Source: Acidobacteriota bacterium
Lineage (GTDB): Bacteria > Acidobacteriota > Terriglobia > Bryobacterales > Bryobacteraceae
Assembly (NCBI GenBank): GCA_018268835.1
Contig: JAFDVU010000062.1
Coordinates: forward strand, 1-34,765
Length of the DNA: 34,765 bases
Direction: 5' to 3'
In this document: positions 30,284 through 34,765 of the stretch, in pieces
Layout of the letters: the number at the start of each line of letters is the position of its first letter
How positions within the stretch are numbered: position 1 is the first letter of the stretch
Program-made: the position numbers and the translations under genes
Notes under the pieces: model-generated
Database searches by the model: none
What the model was told of the DNA's origin: nothing
What the model saw: only the letters and a program-made list of their open reading frames with translations

Positions 30284-33200
30284 CTATTTACAGGAAGGCA
30301 CGGCCACTGTCACGGCCGCCACTGGACTCAGGTTGCCCTTCGCCAGTTCGGCGTTGAGTTTAGGCAGGTCCGTCTTCACCAGGTCGTTCCAACTCTGCGC
30401 GGCCGTTGCCAGGTCGGCGCAGTAGTGCTCGTAAGCGGAACTCATCACCGGAGTCGGGGCCGCATCCTGACTGTCCACCACGGTCGCCAGTGATCCCAGG
30501 TCGCGGTTGAGCGCCGCGAAGGCGGGAGTTCGCGGTCCGCCGCGTCCGCCGCCTCCGCCGAAGGCACCCTCGGAGCCTTGCAGCCGCATCGCCTTCTGGT
30601 CGAATTCCTTCAAAACCTTGAGGGCGTTCTCCGCCGCCGCCGCATGCTTCTCCAGTTCCTTCTCTCCGGCGGCGAGCTTCTGCCGCAGTGAAAGCGCCTT
30701 GCGGTAGGACTCGTAGCTCACCGCCACGAGGTCGATGATTTTGGTTTCGAGCCGATGCTCGTCTCTGAGCGCTTCGCTTGAGACATCGACGCGCGGATCC
30801 ATCGCGACCACCAGCGGCTGCTCGTAGGTCCGCCCGTTCACCGTGACGCGGACGCGATATTCGCCCGGCGTGACCAGCGCGCCCAGGGGCAGCGCGGGCG
30901 TGTTTCCGTAGAGCGCGGAGATGGCGTACTCGTGGCGCAGGACGGGCGGCGCTTCGCCGTGCAGGTCCCACACGAAGCGGTTCAGCCCCGCGTTTTTCGT
31001 GAGCGGCGCGGGATGCCCCAGCCAGTAGTCGGGGACGTTGGGCGGCGGCTCCGGCGTCTGTTCCCCGGTCCTGGTGGAGAACTGCCGCACGAGTTGTCCC
31101 GCGCTGTCGTAGATGGCGAGCACCACATCCTGGTCCGGCGCCGACGCCAGGTAGTAATCCAGAATGGCTCCGTTGGGCGGATTCTCGCCGGCCGGCATTT
31201 CGGGCGGCAGCGGCGTGTCCTGATTCAGGTCCAGCCGCACGCGCAGCGCCTTCTGTGGGCGGAAGAGCAACGCGGCCGAGGTGGAAACGTTGCGGTCGAT
31301 CTGGCGCAGCGGCGTCACGTCGTCCAGGATCCAGAAGGCGCGTCCGTAGGTCGCGGCCACAAGGTCGTCGCCGTGCACCGCCAGGTCGCGCACCGAGGTC
31401 GTGGGCATGTTGAGTTGCAGCGAGAGCCAACGGTCGCCCTCGTCGAAGGATACATACGCGGCGTTTTCCGTTCCGGCATAGAGCAGGCCCTTGCGCAGCG
31501 GGTCCTCGCGCACGACGCGCGCGAAGCTGCCCTCGGGAATCCCCGTCGAGGTCTCCTGCCACGTCTTTCCGAAGTCGTGCGTGCGGTAGAAGTGAGCGCG
31601 GAAATCGTTCTCTTCGTGGCGGTCCACCGCAGCGTACGCGGTGCCCGCGTCGAAGTGCGAGGCTTCCACAATGCTGATCTGCGAGTTCTCCGTAAGACCG
31701 GGCGGCGAGACTTCCTGCCACGTCTTGCCGCCGTCGCGCGTGATCTGAATCAGGCCGTTGTTGGTGCCCGCCCAAATTTCACCCGCCGCCACGGGCGATG
31801 GCGCGAACGTATTGATGGCCGCGCGGAAGTTGGGACGCATGGTCTCCTGCTGCTCCTGCGCCCGCGGACGCGCCGGCGTCGCGGGCGTTGCACTCGCGCC
31901 CTCCGGCGGCGCGGCTGCCGCCGCCGCACCCGGACGCCCGGTCAGGTCCGGACTGACGGCCTTCCAGTGTACGCCGCCGTCGCTGGTCGCCAGCAGCATC
32001 TGCGCTCCCAGGTAGAGCGTATGCGGATCCTGCGGGGAAAACGCCAGCGGCGGATTCGTCGCCATGCGGTAGGAGTTGTCCCCGCGCATCACGCTGGGCG
32101 AGATGGTCGCCACCTGCCGGTTGGTGCGGTCGATGCGCACCAGTCCGCGGCTCGGTCCGCCCGCGTAGACCAGGTTGTTGTTCAGGGGATCCGGCACGAT
32201 GTAGCCGAACTCGTAGCCGCCCACCGGATCCCAGTCCATGAACGTGATTTCGCCGTAATCGCCGCGGCTCAGCGTGCCCACCGAGCCGCTGTCCTGCTGC
32301 GTGCCGTAGACCCAGTAGGGATAGCGGCTGTCGGTGGAGAGATGGTAGATCTGGCCGGTGGGCTGGTTGTACCACGAACTCCAGGATTTGCCGCCATCCA
32401 TGCTGATCGTGGCGCCCTGGTCGCTGGCCATGATCATGCGCGCGCTGTCGGTGGGGTCGATCCACAGCGCGTGGTTGTCGTCGCCGCCCGGCGCGCCTTT
32501 GTAGGAGGCGAACGTGTGGCCGCCGTCGGTGGAGCGGTAGAGCGAGGTCTGCGCGACGTACACGATGTCGGAATCCTTTGGGTCCAGGAACACGCGGCTG
32601 AAGTATCCGCTGCCGGTGACCCGCGAATCCTGCGTGGAGCGCGTCCAGTGCGCGCCGCCATCGTCGGAGCGGTAAAGCCCTCCGGCCGCCGCCGTGCCGC
32701 CGCCTCCACCCCCGCCGAAGCCGCCGGCGGCGACGATGGCGAAGACCTTCTCTCCGCTCGCGTCGGTCGCCACCCCGATGCGGCCCAGCCGCCCCGAGGG
32801 CAGTCCTCCAGTGAGTTGCGTCCACGTCTCGCCGCCGTCGGCGGTCTTGTAGACGCCCGCGAAGCCGGTGGATTCGATGGCGCCGCGTCCGCCCGGTTTC
32901 GTGTAGTGCTCCCACAAGGCGGCGTAGCCGATCTTCGGATTCGCCGCGGCGAAGACCAGGTCCACCGCGCCCGTGACGTCGTCCTTGTACAGAACCTTGC
33001 GCCAGGTCCTGCCGCCGTCGGTGGTCTTGAAGACGCCGCGCTGCTCGCTCTTCGAGTAGGTCCTGCCCAGCGCCGCCACCAGCACGATGTCGGGATTGCG
33101 CGGGTCCACCCACAGGTTGCCGATGTGTTCGGTCTCATCCAGCCCGGCGTGCTGCCAAGTCTTCCCGGCGTCCGCCGAACGGTACACGCCGTCGCCCATG

Positions 33201-33556
33201 TTCACCGAGCCGCCGACCATGCTCACGTCTCCGGTGCCCACGTACACCACGTCGGGCTTCGCCGGCGCGACCGCGACCGCGCCCACCGAAGAGACGTTCA
33301 CGCTGTCGAACACGGGAGCCCAGACTACGCCGCCATCCACCGTCTTCCACAGCCCTCCGCCCGGAGTGCCCATGTAGTACACGGCGGCATTACCCGCGAT
33401 GCCGGCCACCGCGGTGACCCGGCCGGCGCGGAAGGGACCGATCTGGCGCCAGCGCATGGCGCGGTACAGGCTGGAATCGAAGGTTTGCGCACCGCAAGGG
33501 AACGCGGCGGCGCACACTGCGGCGAGTAATGCGCGGGAAAGCGGGCGAGACCACAT
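30284..33556 (-). CDS. secreted VPS10/BNR-repeat beta-propeller protein (paralog 2)
   Basis: A 1,090-residue paralog of the protein at 259-3417. It starts with a signal peptide (SRALLAAVCAAAFPCGAQ) and the shared opening WRQIGPFRAGRVTAVAGI, compared with YRQVGPFRGGRVVAVAGV in paralog 1. Eleven Asp-box-like motifs (TTDGGRTW, TADGGETW, STDGGHTF, TRDGGKTW and others) mark beta-propeller blades. Gly-rich insertions occur near residues 274-288 and 997-1008. The C-terminal part has a beta segment (GEYRVRVTVNGRTYEQPL) and a helical tail (LRQKLAAGEKELEKHAAAAENAL) like paralog 1, and ends in a single Cys-Lys. Function is unknown; binding or processing of extracellular polymers is inferred. ATG 33556 has only a distant AGGA. 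Confidence 0.87.
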   Translation of the reverse strand: MWSRPLSRALLAAVCAAAFPCGAQTFDSSLYRAMRWRQIGPFRAGRVTAVAGIAGNAAVYYMGTPGGGLWKTVDGGVVWAPVFDSVNVSSVGAVAVAPAKPDVVYVGTGDVSMVGGSVNMGDGVYRSADAGKTWQHAGLDETEHIGNLWVDPRNPDIVLVAALGRTYSKSEQRGVFKTTDGGRTWRKVLYKDDVTGAVDLVFAAANPKIGYAALWEHYTKPGGRGAIESTGFAGVYKTADGGETWTQLTGGLPSGRLGRIGVATDASGEKVFAIVAAGGFGGGGGGGTAAAGGLYRSDDGGAHWTRSTQDSRVTGSGYFSRVFLDPKDSDIVYVAQTSLYRSTDGGHTFASYKGAPGGDDNHALWIDPTDSARMIMASDQGATISMDGGKSWSSWYNQPTGQIYHLSTDSRYPYWVYGTQQDSGSVGTLSRGDYGEITFMDWDPVGGYEFGYIVPDPLNNNLVYAGGPSRGLVRIDRTNRQVATISPSVMRGDNSYRMATNPPLAFSPQDPHTLYLGAQMLLATSDGGVHWKAVSPDLTGRPGAAAAAAPPEGASATPATPARPRAQEQQETMRPNFRAAINTFAPSPVAAGEIWAGTNNGLIQITRDGGKTWQEVSPPGLTENSQISIVEASHFDAGTAYAAVDRHEENDFRAHFYRTHDFGKTWQETSTGIPEGSFARVVREDPLRKGLLYAGTENAAYVSFDEGDRWLSLQLNMPTTSVRDLAVHGDDLVAATYGRAFWILDDVTPLRQIDRNVSTSAALLFRPQKALRVRLDLNQDTPLPPEMPAGENPPNGAILDYYLASAPDQDVVLAIYDSAGQLVRQFSTRTGEQTPEPPPNVPDYWLGHPAPLTKNAGLNRFVWDLHGEAPPVLRHEYAISALYGNTPALPLGALVTPGEYRVRVTVNGRTYEQPLVVAMDPRVDVSSEALRDEHRLETKIIDLVAVSYESYRKALSLRQKLAAGEKELEKHAAAAENALKVLKEFDQKAMRLQGSEGAFGGGGGRGGPRTPAFAALNRDLGSLATVVDSQDAAPTPVMSSAYEHYCADLATAAQSWNDLVKTDLPKLNAELAKGNLSPVAAVTVAVPSCK

Positions 33557-33593
33557 AATGAGGCGATTGTCCTACGAACGCGGGGGACGGCAC

Positions 33594-33786
33594 AACGCCG
33601 CGCTGATCCGCCCCAGTTACGCGCCGGGCCAATACAACAGCGGCGGTGCCCTGCCCCACTCCGATGGACCCGTGGCGGGCCGGCGCGCCGCAGTTGGACT
33701 TTCTCGCGCCCGACATCTACTTCGAGTTCAAGAGATGGACCGCCCGCTACGACCGCCCCGGCAATCCACTGTTCGTCCCCGAGGCG
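33594..33786 (+). pseudogene. remnant of a GH35/DUF5597-type beta-galactosidase
   Basis: In frame 1, 33594-33659 encodes NAALIRPSYAPGQYNSGG followed by ALPH. After a shift at about 33660-33663, the next frame encodes MDPWRAGAPQLDFLAPDIYF and then WTARYDRPGNPLFVPEA. In known DUF5597/GH35-like beta-galactosidases these two blocks are contiguous (PLPHLMDVWRAGAP). A net single-base insertion breaks the frame, and only about 65 of ~540 residues remain. The rest of the gene is absent on both sides, so it is a decayed fragment. It lies in the upstream region of BNR paralog 2. Confidence 0.65.
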
Positions 33787-33868
33787 AGAATCAGCCGAAG
33801 TCGCGCGTGGATGCCTGAACGTGACGCCTTCGGGCGGGCGCCGTCTCGCGGTCGGGGCACCGGCACCC

Positions 33869-33898
33869 TTGCTTTCTCATGCCCAGGGTGTCTATCCT
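33869..33898 (+). promoter_or_regulatory. candidate promoter of the PEP-CTERM gene
   Basis: TTGCTT (33869-33874) and TATCCT (33893-33898) are separated by 18 bp. The start would be near 33905, about 39 bases before the TTG start codon at 33944. Confidence 0.35.
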
Positions 33899-33943
33899 AA
33901 CGTAGATAAGGCGAAAATTCTCAGAGGAACCAGGAGACCCAAC

Positions 33944-34603
33944 TTGAAGCTCATCGTCACCGCCATTGTCCTGGCGTCGCTGGCAGTCGCGCCCGCCTCT
34001 GCCGCCACCATCTACGCTTCTCCGTCTTCATTCACACTGGCCACCACCAACCCGACCAATATCAATTTCAACGGAATCCTCTCCCCTGGAGCGCTGTTCG
34101 CCGCCTACGGCAGCCTGACCGTCTCGGGCATCACCTTCACCACACCCGATGCCGGTGTGAACATCGACCTCACCAAGGCGGATTTTTATCCGGCCCACGT
34201 CTATCCGGGCGACTTCATCGTCAACTCCGTGAACGCGAACGCGAACAACCAGGTCAACATCGCCTTCCTGACTCCGGTCGAAGCTTTCGGCATATACTAC
34301 GGCGCTGTCAACGGCGGAGGAATCGGCACCTTCACCCTCTCCGACGGCACCGTCTACCAGGACACCAGCCTTCCCGGGCTGGGTGTGCTTGGCTTCGCCG
34401 GCTTCGTCTCCAGCAGCCCGATCACGTCGCTCTCCTACGTGGTCACCAATGACTCCTGGATCGCCGAGAGCCTGGTGCTGGCCACGCCCGCCAACATCGT
34501 CAGCACCCCGGAGCCCGGCAGCGGTTCGCTCATTCTCGCCGCCGCGGCTACTCTGCTCTGCGCCGCCGCGGTCATCCGGCGAAAGCGTCGCGCCCGTTCC
34601 TGA
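33944..34603 (+). CDS. PEP-CTERM sorting-domain protein
   Basis: A 219-residue exported protein. TTG 33944 is the likely start: CAGGAG lies seven bases upstream, and the codon opens the signal peptide (KLIVTAIVLASLAVAPASA). The mature part is Gly/Ser/Thr/Asn-rich and beta-prone. The C-terminus has the PEP-CTERM signature: TPEPGS, a hydrophobic helix (LILAAAATLLCAAAVI) and the basic cluster RRKRRARS. Family members are processed by exosortase (EpsH/XrtA type) and attached to surface or exopolysaccharide; no exosortase is in this window. The reading frame extends upstream to 33821, but that part lacks any leader character. Confidence 0.82.
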   Translation: MKLIVTAIVLASLAVAPASAATIYASPSSFTLATTNPTNINFNGILSPGALFAAYGSLTVSGITFTTPDAGVNIDLTKADFYPAHVYPGDFIVNSVNANANNQVNIAFLTPVEAFGIYYGAVNGGGIGTFTLSDGTVYQDTSLPGLGVLGFAGFVSSSPITSLSYVVTNDSWIAESLVLATPANIVSTPEPGSGSLILAAAATLLCAAAVIRRKRRARS

Positions 34604-34616
34604 CCGGCGTTGAGCT

Positions 34617-34765
34617 TCAGCCCATCTGCTTCCAGGCGGCGATTTCGTAGCGCGGTCCGCGAGCACCCGGCGAACGCATCGCCGCGCCCGTAGCCGTCTT
34701 CGCGTCCCACGCCAGTTTCAACTCACCCAGGACCGGACTGCCGCTCCCATCGTCCTCATAGAGGA
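34617..34765 (-). CDS. 3' end of an unidentified gene, truncated by the window edge
   Basis: Reading leftward from the right edge, an open frame gives LYEDDGSGSPVLGELKLAWD, then about 25 more residues ending in EIAAWKQMG and a TGA at 34617-34619. The opening LYEDDG resembles the C-terminal DUF5110 region of GH31 alpha-glucosidases, but the following residues are not diagnostic. The 48 visible residues are too few for a firm call. Its stop lies 13 bp from the PEP-CTERM stop, a normal convergent arrangement, which supports a real gene. Confidence 0.4.
   Translation of the reverse strand, partial: LYEDDGSGSPVLGELKLAWDAKTATGAAMRSPGARGPRYEIAAWKQMG

Noticed and set aside
30932..30960. Possible ribosomal or tRNA-like foldings in GC-rich stretches
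   Set aside because: No tRNA or rRNA signature such as GGTTCGA with matching arms was found anywhere in the window.
30932..33529. 865-codon open frame antisense to BNR paralog 2
   Set aside because: Same artefact as for paralog 1, in the same relative phase. No protein-like features.

Overview
This 34.8 kb window looks like chromosome of an acidobacterium, most likely of the Solibacter/Bryobacter group. That placement is an inference from gene content and GC-rich composition: two paralogous ~1,050-1,090-residue VPS10/BNR-repeat secreted proteins, a TIGR03790-type protein, a large metzincin of the DUF5117 type, a DUF1326 protein, a YXWGXW-repeat protein, a PEP-CTERM protein and a DACNV-type signalling protein. 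No rRNA, tRNA, CRISPR array, transposase or phage gene was found.

Layout. 1-5.2 kb: a small helical protein, then a leftward block with rfbD (dTDP-rhamnose synthesis), an exported-type methyltransferase and VPS10/BNR protein no. 1. 5.3-7.2 kb: a rightward membrane-anchored winged-helix regulator with an extracytoplasmic LamG-like part, and a 43-residue membrane peptide. 7.2-9.0 kb: a compact leftward operon LysR regulator -> zinc-ribbon membrane protein -> PilZ protein. 9.2-12.3 kb: TIGR03790 protein, a secreted hypothetical, a DUF1326 protein and a YXWGXW protein. 12.4-14.3 kb: leftward FHA-adenylate cyclase -> exported rhodanese. 14.5-19.1 kb: a DUF5658-like membrane protein, then the conserved housekeeping run yceD-rpmF-plsX behind a strong extended -10 promoter, followed by an unusual DsbD with an additional C-terminal TlpA-like domain.

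19.1-24.6 kb: a secreted repeat-rich protein (ten YPGG units), a pseudo-receiver fused to an RsbW-like ATPase, and a tight divergent pair (HAD-IIA phosphatase / DACNV-diadenylate-cyclase-like protein) separated by only 36 bp that hold a palindrome. Then comes a lower-GC orphan gene with a consensus ribosome binding site. 24.6-34.8 kb: secreted degradative functions, namely a metzincin, a twin-arginine sulfatase, a beta-propeller lactonase-like protein, VPS10/BNR protein no. 2, a frameshifted remnant of a GH35/DUF5597-type beta-galactosidase, a PEP-CTERM protein, and the 3' end of a gene running off the right edge.

Overall the window combines core functions (ribosome and phospholipid synthesis, rhamnose, thiol-redox export) with many secreted proteins and a dense set of signalling proteins (LysR, PilZ, FHA-cyclase, anti-sigma-like kinase, DAC-like, ToxR-like). 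The most unusual candidates are the DACNV/DAC-like protein with a changed RHR motif, the pseudo-receiver-ATPase, the wHTH-TM-LamG regulator and the DsbD-TlpA fusion. All functional statements are from reading the sequence; no database search was run.
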